Below, in pieces: positions 1 through 9,315 of a stretch of 13,652 nucleotides of DNA. This stretch comes from Usnea hakonensis (taxonomy: Eukaryota > Ascomycota > Lecanoromycetes > Lecanorales > Parmeliaceae), in assembly GCA_013423325.1 (NCBI GenBank), contig BLJB01000398.1:1-13652 (forward strand), read 5' to 3'. A program made the translations under genes and the position numbers. Under the pieces are notes generated by a model. The model was given only the letters and a program-made list of their open reading frames with translations. It was not told where the DNA came from and did not search any database. How positions within the stretch are numbered: the first letter of the stretch is position 1; every line of letters starts with the position of its first letter.

Positions 1-82
1 TTGAGCTCCGCTAACCGCAATTTCCAAATGTGATGTATCTACCTACACACGACCACCCTCAGGACAATCAGATCGTCTGACT

Positions 83-985
83 ATGGAGAGACGTACTACT
101 CAACTCAGAGGTGGTCCAATTAACGACATCCTTCTGAATTCTACTCGGAAGGAGAACACGGAGAAGACTTTATCGAAGCCTGCTAGGATCCCACTGAAGC
201 GTCCAATTCCAACCAACCCCAGCAGTCTGTCTTTCGCTGGGAGAGACCCAATCGCGAAACCAGTCAAAAGAACCAAATACCAGCAAAACGAGGAACGACG
301 TGTTGCCTATCATGAATTTTTGAAACTGGATCANNAGCTACGATGGAACGAGCATGAAATTGCGGCCGTCTGCAGAGAGGTGAGTTGCATCAGAAAAGAC
401 GGACCTGCGGAAATTGACGGAGCGATCAGGTGCTGTGTGGTTTGACTTTCATACATCAGGGACTCTCTCATTACTATGGGGAACTCGACTGCAACACTGT
501 GCTTTTGAATCGAGACGGCCACATCAAATTAGGTACGCTTTTCAGAACCGGTCTCATGACGACGTGACTGACGAACCTGTAGCCAACATAGGCGACTGCA
601 TTCTGGAGGAACGACGGTTGACGGAGTCGATGGAAAAAGAGGATTTTCGAAGCGTGGGATACATGATGCTGGAACTTATGGAAGCCGACACCAGTCTGGC
701 AAGACCAAAGTCAATCCAGCTTCAGCGTCCAGAAGACTGGAAGAACGGTACGGGGATCAAAGAGTTTCTTGCCGCAACCCATGAGACATCGCGGGAGCAA
801 CTGTACAGGGTGGGAGATCTTGTAGTATATATTTCCCCTAAGCTGATATTTGGTAGCATCCGTTTCTGCAGCGAGAATCTCTTAGAAGTTGTTTGAAGCC
901 ACATGTTCTAACGGCACTTATTGCAGCGAAGACCAGTTGGGACATCGTTGCACCGCCGACTACATCGCTAGGGGCAGATAAGTGA
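83..985 (+). CDS. Fungal protein-kinase-like protein, probable pseudokinase lacking an N-lobe (4 exons)
   Basis: Model: exons 83-379, 430-532, 583-809 and 857-985, with introns of 50, 50 and 47 bp that all keep frame, giving about 251 aa. Joining the exons produces a kinase C-lobe: helix E (EIAAVCREVLCGLTFIHQGL), a degenerate catalytic loop (YGELDCNTVLL), ANIG where DFG belongs, helix F (EDFRSVGYMMLELME), and a C-terminal block beginning HPFLQRESL and ending near AAKTSWD. The catalytic HRD Asp is replaced by Glu and the DFG Asp and Phe are lost, so phosphotransfer is unlikely. The first ~80 residues are basic and low-complexity; I see no glycine loop or VAIK lysine. Two unresolved bases (333-334) lie in exon 1, so its frame across that point is not certain. 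The family (degenerate kinases common in Pezizomycotina) is inferred from motif order. The gene converges with its right-hand neighbour. Confidence 0.68.
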
Positions 986-1161
986 GGACCAAGTATGAGG
1001 GCGGTGGCGCCTATCAGCCGCTGGCGGCTGAAGAGGCGGCCTGGCAGCTGCTTATCTAGCCTTTGATATAAGTCTAAAATACGCTTAAAAGCATTGTGAA
1101 TCAGATGTTGGACCATGTCTGCCAGCCCTTCCTCCAAGCAGTTGTTGCTAGTCATAATCTT

Positions 1162-1812
1162 TTATGACTCTGAGCGAGTATGCGACTCGAAGCGATATTG
1201 CGCTCGAGTACCACCAACATATTCCAAGGTTAGGCGATAGCCCAAGAACGATTTGAGTACAGAACCCATTCCTCTCGCGCCAACGATTGTTTCGACATGG
1301 ACGAATTCGATTGTGCTGCTTTGCCAGAATAAGACTGCTGTCCGAACCCTTTTATATCGATCGAATAGATTCGAAATCTTCACTGGAAGTCTGTTGTTTG
1401 AATCGTAGAGATGTGTCACGTTCAAGGTTACTCCCGAGTTCAGGTGAAGTTCTCGATTATTTCCCTGGGCCTGATAGCCTCTCAAAGATTGTAGAAAGAG
1501 CTTTCTCTCTGAGCGTGATTGGAACGGGTTGGCTAGCAGGACGAGATACGGGCTTTCAGGAGGAGAGACATCATCACGCCAGCAGCGGTCTAGATCTTTG
1601 CCCATCAGCACGGGTTCGTAGCCGGTATCGCTCGCTTTACAGATCCAGGTCGGGTCTTGAAATATTGCATCCCATATCGCTGCGTGCCTTTGTTGCTGAG
1701 GCCTCAGCCGAAAATCGAATGCTGTGGCGGCGTAACTTGCGGATAGTGCTGGCAGGTTGTCGGCGACCATATCCCAAAGTTCTTGCGATATCTTCTTTGA
1801 GGCTGCAGGCAT
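1162..1812 (-). CDS. Hypothetical protein, weakly F-box-like N-terminus
   Basis: This is a single uninterrupted frame of 216 aa. I chose the ATG at 1812 because it has A at -3 and starts just before a conserved-looking segment. The frame stays open upstream to 1914, but those 34 residues are Cys/Arg/Leu-rich and would eat into the promoter shared with the channel gene. Residues 6-26 (KISQELWDMVADNLPALSAS) resemble the LPxEL..I..L start of fungal F-box or F-box-like proteins, followed by AAIWDAIFQDPTWI. The rest is mixed alpha/beta with no motif I know, and I see no membrane segment or signal peptide. I do not recognise a function. It diverges from the CSC1-like gene across 192 bp and converges with the pseudokinase. 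Confidence 0.6.
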   Translation of the reverse strand: MPAASKKISQELWDMVADNLPALSASYAATAFDFRLRPQQQRHAAIWDAIFQDPTWICKASDTGYEPVLMGKDLDRCWRDDVSPPESPYLVLLANPFQSRSERKLFLQSLRGYQAQGNNRELHLNSGVTLNVTHLYDSNNRLPVKISNLFDRYKRVRTAVLFWQSSTIEFVHVETIVGARGMGSVLKSFLGYRLTLEYVGGTRAQYRFESHTRSES

Positions 1813-2004
1813 GGTGTGAGAGTTGCGGAAGCCGAGCGGAATGAAGAGCAATCGCCGAAGAAGGCAGAGGCGCCCATGATGAGATGAAGCGCAATAAATG
1901 GAACAGTGTGCCATTTACGGACCCGTCTGCTCAACGCCAAGGACTTGTTTTTCCTTTTAAAGGCTGGTTCAAGAATTGGAACTTATTCTTCCCAGTCATG
2001 AACC
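1813..2004. promoter_or_regulatory. Divergent promoter region between the hypothetical gene and the CSC1-like channel
   Basis: This 192-bp interval lies between the two chosen start codons. It holds a pyrimidine-rich run on the plus strand near 1944-1958 (CTTGTTTTTCCTTTT), as is common just upstream of fungal transcription starts. No TATA box or specific transcription-factor site was recognised. Confidence 0.35.
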
Positions 2005-4441
2005 ATGTCTGCGATAGTTCATTCGTCCACTTCTGTCATCGACACACCGTCCCAGGCAGCTCAAAGTTCTCGCAGTGTAACACTGCAGTCACTGGCTTCC
2101 TCCACGATCACGTCAGCGACAGTCTTTATCATCGAAATTGTTATGTTCTTGCTGCTTCGGCGCAGATTGACCGCTTTGTAGTAGGCACCCCGATCGATGC
2201 TTTACAGCCTTCACTGAAAACCCCGGTATAGTCATCCACATGCGCCTCCGTCTCAAGACGAACACTCGGGTCTGTTCTCTTGGATCAAGCCCGTTTTTGG
2301 GACGGAAGATCACTATATATTGCAGAATTCGGGCCTGGACGCATTCTTCTTCTTACGTTACTTACGTACCATTATCAAGATCTTCGTCCCGACCGCGGCC
2401 GCTATACTCCCAATTCTCTTGCCCCTTAGCGTCGTCCACGGGAAGAAATCAAATGCTGGCGTTCAGGGTTTGAATCGGCTTACTTGGGGCGGTGTCGGCG
2501 CCGACCATAGCAGTTATTACTGGGCGTACCTCGTGCTCGCCTTGATCATGGTGATACAAGCATGCTACACAATCTATGAGGAGTCCCGGTTCTACGTTCA
2601 GATCCGTCAGGAGTACTTTTCCTCCCGTAGGACCCTGCATATTGTTCTCATCTCGGATATACCGCATCACCTTTGTTCTCAAGAGAAGCTGTTTGCTATC
2701 TATCAGAGAATAGCTAAGGGTCCATATCGGGTTTGGATTAACCGAGACTACAAGATGCTAGATCGAAAACTAAAACAGCGTGATAAGCTTGTGGCTCGAC
2801 TCGAAGCCGCGGAGACACGTCTTATATCCAGAGCTATCAGACTCCACTCCGGAAGCGGGACCTTAGTCAACCCACATGACGAACGTGAGTTGGTACGTCT
2901 ACCTTACTCACGCATTGGATGGATGGCGTCGGTCGTTCCGCTCGGGGAGAAAGTCGACCTGATATGCCTCTATCGTCGTGAGATTGCAAGGCTGAATGTC
3001 GAAATTGCAGAAGAGCAGGATCCTGCGTGTCAGAACAAGTGTCTTCACTCAGCTTTTATGCAATTCGAACAGTCAATCGATGCGCACATCGTCTGTCAAT
3101 CCGTTGTGCATTTTTCGCCTTTCCGCCTCTCTCCTCGATACGTCGGCAGTTCTACCGGCGCTGTGGTCTGGCATAATGTTGGTTTGACATGGTGGGAACG
3201 CTACATTCGCAGCATCTTGGTGATGGGGTCAATGACAGCCATCATCATTGGATGGGCGGTTCCCGTGGCTCTTACCGGATTCTTATCCCAGCTAGGGACC
3301 CTCACGACTTTGCTTCCCTCATTGGTGCACTACAGGCCTTGGCTTTTAGGCTTCCTTCAGGGCATTCTACCCCAAGCCGTTCTCATTATTCTCACTTTAT
3401 TGCTACCTATGATTATTCGACTCCTGGTACAACAACAGGGATTTGCTTTTCAGACCGCCTTGGACCTTGCGGTTCAGAAGTATTACTTTAGTTTCCTCTT
3501 TATCCAGGTATTCCTGACGGTTGCTCTATCTTCCAGCGCTGCTACGATAGTCGGCCAGATCTATCACGGCTTCGATTCTTTACCTACGTTCTTGGCGACC
3601 AATCTCCCCAAAACCAGTAACTACTTTCTGTCCTATCTTATGCTGCAGGCGCTCTCCATCAGCGCCGGCGAACTGGTGCAGATATCGGGGCTCTTGCAGT
3701 ATCTTATCATCTCGCCGTTAATGGACCGTACGCCCAGAGAGCAGCGGCAACGACGAGTTGGTCTTTCAAAGGTTTCATGGGCAACGGTATACCCAGTCTT
3801 CACCAATCTAGCCTGCATTGGTGCGGGACCCCAGAGAAGCCGTCTCACGAGCTCAGCTGATATAGAAGACAGGTATCATCTACTCCGTCATCGCACCGCT
3901 GGTGCTTATCGTCATTCTCATAGCATTCTGTATGTTTTGGATAGCATTTCGATACAACATCTTATACGTCACGAAATCAGATAGCGACACCGGCGGTTTG
4001 CTCTATCCGGCAGCGCTTAATCAACTATTTGTGGGACTTTACATGTTCGAAGTTTGTCTGGTTGGATTGTTCTTCCTTGCTCGAGATGAGAATCAACAGT
4101 GGGCTTGTCTGGGCCAAGCTGTGATTATGATCTCGGTGACTGTCGTGACTGGTGGCTTTCAAGTCGTGTTGAGTCAAGCGTTTGGGCCGCTGTTGAGATT
4201 TCTTCCCCACGTTGAAGGTCCAGAGCCACCTAAGCTTGGGAATGTCAATGACGAAAACTCAAGTGTCTGTGAACATGACGCCCTGCGCGCAGAGAAACCA
4301 ACAGTTTGGATTCCAAAAGACTCTCTCGGGATTAGCGACAATGAGGTTTCCGAGACAAGGGAATCATATCAGGGAATTTGGATCAGCAATGATAAGGCAA
4401 GGATGGATTTGAGAAGACGAGTCGTAATTGATGAATATTAA
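2005..4441 (+). CDS. CSC1/OSCA-like (DUF221) calcium-permeable cation channel
   Basis: Model: exons 2005-2177, 2232-3820 and 3873-4441 (introns 54 and 52 bp), giving 776 aa, a normal length for fungal members. The start ATG sits in an ACC-ATG context and opens a Ser/Thr-rich lead of about 30 residues before TM1 (residues ~33-52, ending LLLRRRL). The second exon continues with GLFSWIKPVFG, then NSGLDAFFFLRYLR and TM2-TM3. A cytosolic loop (residues ~185-380) includes HIVLISDIP, FMQFEQSIDAHIVCQS and VVWHNVGLTWWERYIR, the hallmark run before the pore-forming RSN1_7TM region. Removing intron 2 restores CIGIIYSVIAPLVLI and the conserved DTGGLLYPAALNQLFVGLY. The ~85-residue C-terminal tail is hydrophilic. 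Known family role: osmo- or mechanosensitive, Ca2+-permeable cation conductance in plasma or internal membranes. The specific role here is unknown. Confidence 0.95.
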
Positions 4442-4784
4442 GGAATACGTTGTACTTAGCTTTGCGACTGGCAGATTTTAAGAGATCTTTTGCGAGCGTG
4501 TAAACTACTGTGAAGAGATTCGAATAATTGCCGATGGTTTAGTCCATTGAGAGGTCTCAGTTTTCTCGGGCTATGCTGATCTAGATTGTGCATGTTGATT
4601 GACCACCTGATTCGATAAAAGAGCTAACGGTACTACTAGCGTTCACTTCTTCTTCACGAGTAATAACGCTAGAAGACGAAGACGATTGATTGATTGTAAA
4701 GCTACGTAGTAGTAAAATGCTACTGGATACCATAAGAAGCCTCTGCCAAGGCCCTACGTTATTTATGTGTTCAGAGACAGTGCA
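4442..4784. other. Convergent intergenic region
   Basis: About 343 bp between the stop codons of the channel gene and the Ser/Thr-rich gene. It is moderately AT-rich, as expected for two facing 3' untranslated regions. I see no RNA gene, repeat or credible ORF in it. Confidence 0.6.
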
Positions 4785-6330
4785 TCAATTTCCAGGACAA
4801 AAAGGATCTGTCCAAGATCCCTGGCAGTACGCAATAGGCGAGAGATTATACACCAAACAGCCAGCTGTAATACTGCCACCCATGCCGCGATTGCCGGTGC
4901 CTGAAAACAGTTATTTCAAGTCTTTCCCGAGATTGATAACACTCACAGTTTCGCCAGGCGCCATGTAAGTTGTACGAGCAGTTGTAATCCGTGTTCAGTA
5001 GCGGATACTCACAAGTAGCCATTGACGGACTGATGCAAAGCGGGACCGGACTGATTGATATATTGTATCCCACGACCGAAGCTTCCAGGGAGCTGCTATC
5101 GTGTAAGGCGTAGCCGTTGATCAAACAGTCTTGAGTAAAGTCCGTCTTACAGAAACTGTTGACATGTCTACTCACGTCGCCGGGATTTACATCGAAGTAA
5201 CCCGGGCTTGGCGTGGGATTGCATACGGGATTTGCGGGCGGACTAACGGGAATGACGGTACTTGATGGCGGATCACTCGGCGCAGCTGAAACCTGAGAGT
5301 CTGTGGTCGTGGAAGATGTTGATGAAGTGCTTTCTGTGGCGCTAGTTGACCACTGTACAATTGATGTGGCCAGAGTGCTCAAGGAAGTTGATATCGCAGT
5401 ACTGGTGGATGAAAGGCTCGAACAATTGGATAGTAGTGGAGTTGATACTGTCGGAATCCTGTTTGAATAATTGGCGGATAGCTGTATAGTTGGAGATGAG
5501 AATTTGCTGAGAGCTGAAGAACTTGGTTGAGAGGAATTGGTAAAGGTGGCGGAAGGCACTGTCGACGATCAGCCGACTCAGGAATGGACGCGAAACGTTA
5601 GCTTACAGGGAGACAGAGGAGTATCGCAAGTACAGATCATGCTCGTTGAGACTGTGGTGACCAGTATAGTCTTGAAGGCTGTAAGCGTAAGCACATTGGA
5701 TGAGATCTCGCTGTTGACAAAAGTCTCGATAAGACCGACACCTTCGAACATTAACGTGTTATCTTCTGTTTGAGCTATCTGAACTGGACTGATACTGCTT
5801 GAAATTTCCTTTAGGGACGATGTTGTTCTCAAGGATTGAGGTAAGCTGGACTCTGAAATCTTTCCCTGGGTGGCAGTCGTTGATTCGAGATTAGATATTT
5901 CTGTCACTTCGACCACGTTTCCTATCGAAAGATGGGTAAATAATCTCTCAAGATTATCCTGGAGGCCACCAACCGATTTCAACAATCAAAGAAGAGTCTT
6001 CAAAGACACCGGAAGAGGTGAATGCTGATGTGAAAGGCTCGACCGATCGAGGGCCTGCCCAGACGATGCCATCGCTTTCAGTCAAAGTTACTTTAGGGGC
6101 TAAATCTAGCATCGATTCAGAGTAGTCAATGCCGGACACAGGCGAAGAGGTAGTGTATGCAGCGCGTGGAAATTTCAAAGCAGGAGTTTCGGTATTAACC
6201 GTAGTTCTAGACATGTGCACCGATAGACTGTGGTAGGAGTCATTAGCAGAACCATGATTCGAGCGGATTAAGTGACGTACATGGGGGAGTGGAGTTGGGT
6301 TAATGCGAGCTCGCAGTTAAGTCCGTTCAT
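4785..6330 (-). CDS. Ser/Thr-rich protein with Cys-rich C-terminal domain, probably secreted or wall-associated (5 exons)
   Basis: Model, in transcript order: 6330-6281, 6227-5974, 5921-5607, 5558-4947 and 4900-4785, all in frame, giving 448 aa. Four introns of 46-53 bp; the 5922-5973 intron has a weak donor (GTTGGT) and is the least sure. Residues ~205-320 are dominated by Ser/Thr, a likely O-glycosylated stalk. The last ~130 residues hold about ten cysteines and end in a recognisable block: AWRNC joined across the last intron to TGNRGMGGSITAGCLVYNL. That W..C..GN.G.GGS.TAGC pattern recurs in fungal extracellular glycoproteins; I cannot name the family or an activity. The N-terminus (MNGLNCELALTQLHSP) is not a signal peptide, so the first exon may be wrong. 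A CT-rich tract on the coding strand near 6523-6555 would suit its promoter. Confidence 0.72.
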
Positions 6331-6522
6331 GATTATTGTTGTAGGCACGTTGATGTGCACTCAGCAGCCACAAACCCTTCCTTAAAGTGTTTCGGCTTGC
6401 GATAAACCCGATAATGGAACACCCGCATGAGCTTCTCTAACCCAAAAACGGACCCGTTCCATTTCTGGACATGCATCTATCTTATAGCTAGCATTGCAAA
6501 GAAATCACCCTCGCGCAAAAAT

Positions 6523-6555
6523 CAGAGAAGCAGAGAAAAGGGGGAAAGAAGATCA
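6523..6555 (-). promoter_or_regulatory. CT-rich tract, candidate core promoter of the Ser/Thr-rich gene
   Basis: On the minus strand this is an almost pure pyrimidine run (CTTCTTTCCCCCTTTTCTC and onward), about 200 bp upstream of the proposed start codon. Such tracts often precede transcription starts in filamentous fungi. It is also compatible with simple low complexity. Confidence 0.3.
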
Positions 6556-6605
6556 GGTATGATTCGTTCCCGTTGTCGTCAAGACGCTCGATTGACGTTG
6601 CTAGG

Positions 6606-6923
6606 ATGATGTACTTGATGATAATCTTTGTTCGGATTCGAGATCGAAAGTCTAAGGAGGCCTATCCCACCGGAATACGCCCCTGGCTGGAACAGAATTT
6701 TGCCAATGAAGACGACATTCATAGCAATGGCCATCTTCAACCTCCCTCGTATAAAGAAGCAAAACAAACATCAAGCGAGAAGTGCCTTATCCCGAAGAAG
6801 TCAAAATCACCAAGGGCTCGCCTTGCAAGTCGTCTTTTCCACCTCTTTGTTCGGCAGAAATGTCAATCACTGGATAAAATAGCGGGGCCCGAGTATGAGG
6901 AGGATTTTGATGACGTCCACTGA
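6606..6923 (+). CDS. Possible small hypothetical protein (105 aa)
   Basis: The frame runs from ATG 6606 to TGA 6921-6923. It starts with a short hydrophobic stretch (MMYLMIIFV) followed by basic RIRDRK, then a hydrophilic region with PPSY, a PPxY-type WW-binding motif, and an acidic end (EYEEDFDDVH). This order (short membrane segment, basic stop-transfer, cytosolic tail) would suit the last exon of a membrane protein: a plausible acceptor (TTGCTAG) ends just before the ATG. I found no upstream exon in a matching phase. It converges with the MFS gene 77 bp away. It may be a chance ORF. Confidence 0.28.
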   Translation: MMYLMIIFVRIRDRKSKEAYPTGIRPWLEQNFANEDDIHSNGHLQPPSYKEAKQTSSEKCLIPKKSKSPRARLASRLFHLFVRQKCQSLDKIAGPEYEEDFDDVH

Positions 6924-6999
6924 ACGTATTGCTCTCCGAGCACACGCTGGCGTTGTGTTCTTGAGGCGCTAAGTGTCTCGGTAAAATCTTCCTCTATAC

Positions 7000-8782
7000 T
7001 CAATGGAAGGCCAATTTGAATTCAATTTTCCCCTGCTTCAGCCTCATTTGCTTTCCCCACACTTGCAACGGTAGCACAAACACCACCACCGCCACCGCTA
7101 CAACGGCGGCCTGGATCCCTAAACTCTTCGCCGTCCCCTCCGCGGCCGCCCATTCAATCTCAAAGTAGGTGATAACAAAGCCGCCCACAGTCCTCCCAGC
7201 ATTAATCCACGCCGATACCTCCCCCGGAGCCTCAGGATACGAGTCAAGCACGTAGGCGTTGACAGCAGTCGTAACGATCATAACGCCGAATACGAAAAGA
7301 CCCATACTCACCGCAATCGCCATATAGTGCCATACGCGTTGTAGGCCGTAACCGATGAGCACGATACCGATTATCATAATAGGGGTGGCGAAGTAGATCG
7401 GGAGGAGGCGGGATTCAGGCTCAAAGCGGCCGCTGTAACGGGTATAAACGGTGCCAGCAAGGTCATGAACCCAGTGACCGGCGATTTCTGCGAGGATCGT
7501 CGCAACGATAGGGGCGAAGTAGAAGAGGCCTGGCATACAGTTAGCTTTAAGTTAATGCGGTATCCTGACTACGGATAGGGTACCTAGGTCTTTTTCGGTA
7601 AAGGCGTAGAGCTTAGGGTTACTCAGGAAGACAGAGATTTGGGTATTAAGGCCTATGACCCAGGCGAAGGTAAAGACGTAGTAGAGGAAGCTGAGGAGTA
7701 GTGGGATCTTGAGAATAGCGATAAATGGACGAAGCAATGCACCCTTCAAAGACGACCTTTGATGTCGAGTCTTCCATTGCTCAACACCGACGAGGCGTAA
7801 TATTCTTGATCTCCGCTCGGGTTGCTGATGACTCAAAATCTGACGGTCGTAGAACGTCTCATCAACGAAGGCGAGGACTAGGAGCCAACAAAACGCCGAA
7901 GCTATGGATACGAGGTAGAAGACCCATCGCCAGGTACTTTTCCACACGATAAAAGAGGCGCAGAATGGGCCGAGATAGGGAGAGAGGACGATAAAGCCAG
8001 ACCATATATTTATTTTTCGACTTTATCAGTCAGCAAGTATTCGGTTAAACCATTAAAGATAGATTTACGGATGTTCGTGAAAGAAGAAAATATCATTGAT
8101 AAACATCAAGCCGCCCTATCGTCCTGTAAGTCTTAAATTTGAAGGGGAAAAAATGGAAAGAGTGCGGACAGCTTGCCCAACGGTGGAAAAAAATCCATTG
8201 ACGATACGTGCTGCCATAAATGAATCAAATGTGACAGCGGCACCACACCAAGCCGCCGTGGGGACGGCAATGGTCAAGAACCAGAACAACACCGGCGCCC
8301 GTCCAAAGTAGGTCGAAAATGCGATAGCCATTATGCCCCCGGCTCCGAGCATGAACAGGTTGCCAACCAATGAGTGATTGACAGTCGTCTGCGGGATATC
8401 CCATTGACCATGCGGCCTGCCCAATGAAATGCATCAACAACGAGATCCAGTCTAAAGAGTCACGGAACCGATGACAGAGAGACAGCACTCACAGCAGATT
8501 GGACTGCACAACAGAGGTGACCGCGCCCACGGAGCTGCCAAAATCTGCCAAAAACGCCGTGGCCGACACGATCAAGAGGATAGCCGTCTTCTTAGGTTGG
8601 CTCCAGTTCAGAGGGTCATTACCATCGCTGCTTGGCTGCGGGTCGAGTACTGTATGGCCGTCGTGGGTCGTCTTCGGCACCCCAGGTTGACAAGAGCCGA
8701 ATTTGGTATGATTGCTGTCGCCAGAGAAGGTCTCGCTGTCTGTGTTTTGGATGCCCTTCTCGTGATCTGGATTTGCAGCCAT
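7000..8782 (-). CDS. MFS transporter, DHA1 drug:H+ antiporter type (HOL1-like), 5 exons
   Basis: Model, in transcript order: 8782-8493, 8416-8170, 8115-8069, 8020-7584 and 7529-7000; introns 76, 54, 48 and 54 bp; 516 aa, a usual length. The start ATG has strong context (CAAAATGG) and opens a ~60-residue hydrophilic N-terminus. Landmarks: DPLNWSQPKK before TM1, AFLADFGSSVGAVT in TM1, FGRAPVLFW (motif-A equivalent in loop 2-3, residues ~134-142), MAARIVNGFFSTVGQ, then FINDIFFFHEHPRKINIWSG spanning two joins, as in HOL1-like transporters. The C-half has AGHWVHDLAG, NAYVLDSYPEAPGEVSAWIN and a final TM. The intron at 8116-8169 uses a poor donor (GTCCGC) but yields exactly the expected GQAGGLMF. 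Likely a plasma-membrane exporter; its substrate is unknown. It lies downstream of the O-methyltransferase on the same strand. Confidence 0.93.
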
Positions 8783-9315
8783 TTTGGGATGTATTGAAAG
8801 AGTGAAAGTGCGAGAATCTCCAGACAGAAAGGGGAGAGGGGAGGCTTGCGGCCAAACCCTTGCGCGCCGCCTTGCCACGTTTCATTACGTGAAATGCGAG
8901 ATCTAATCACCAGAGGTAATCAGTCGAAGGGTCTACCATCGCCAATACAGCAATTGGATAGGCAAGGGGGACGACGGTGCTACCCATGTACGTGGCGCAG
9001 GGTAGCGCAGGCATCTGCCTTACGTTGCAGACGCTTATGCAAGAGCTCTTTGATGGAGCATCGGGTTTGCTCCGCTTTCGACACGGCATTCGATTGCAAG
9101 ATAAGACCCGGTCCGGATTCAACTAGCTCCGTCATGATGTCATGGATCAGCACGTCTCCCCCCACGCTACCCGCGCGTTTCTTAAATAGATGCCCAATGA
9201 GAGGTTGTAATAATTAGCAATCAGAGTTGGTAACATTAAATTCGTTATTGTCTTGCGGCCAAATTTTAGTAGACAATGAGATTGGTTTTTCTCGTCATCG
9301 ACTGTCGTACCCAGT
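8783..9315. other. Intergenic region between methyltransferase 3' end and MFS start
   Basis: About 533 bp containing the MFS 5' flank. No complete gene is visible. The minus strand holds broken frames at 8907-9122 and 8980-9210 that weakly recall an FAD monooxygenase N-terminus (separate entry). No repeats or RNA genes were seen. Confidence 0.5.
8980..9210 (-). pseudogene. Possible decayed fragment of an FAD-dependent monooxygenase (N-terminal part)
   Basis: One minus-strand frame is open from about 9210 to 8980. It contains KKRAG, then DVLIHDIMTELVESGPGL and ILQSNAV, followed by RCSIKELLHKR and ATLRHVHG. In group-A flavoprotein monooxygenases the corresponding order is a helix ending in RAGH, a beta strand with an acidic end (DVTVLE), then E.G.GL.L..NA. 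The resemblance is suggestive only. The GxGxxG segment is not intact, the frame closes at 8980, and the overlapping frame 8907-9122 continues without obvious family motifs. If real, it is a relic of a tailoring enzyme beside the methyltransferase. Confidence 0.2.

Noticed and set aside
838..1155. Minus-strand open frame of 105 codons
   Set aside because: It overlaps the last pseudokinase exon on the other strand, starts right after the stop of the 1162-1812 gene without splice signals joining them, and has no recognisable motif.
1287..1844. Long plus-strand ORF (185 codons) opposite the hypothetical gene
   Set aside because: It is Arg/Ser/Leu-rich, as expected of an antisense shadow. The minus frame has better composition, a better start context and a consistent N-terminal motif.
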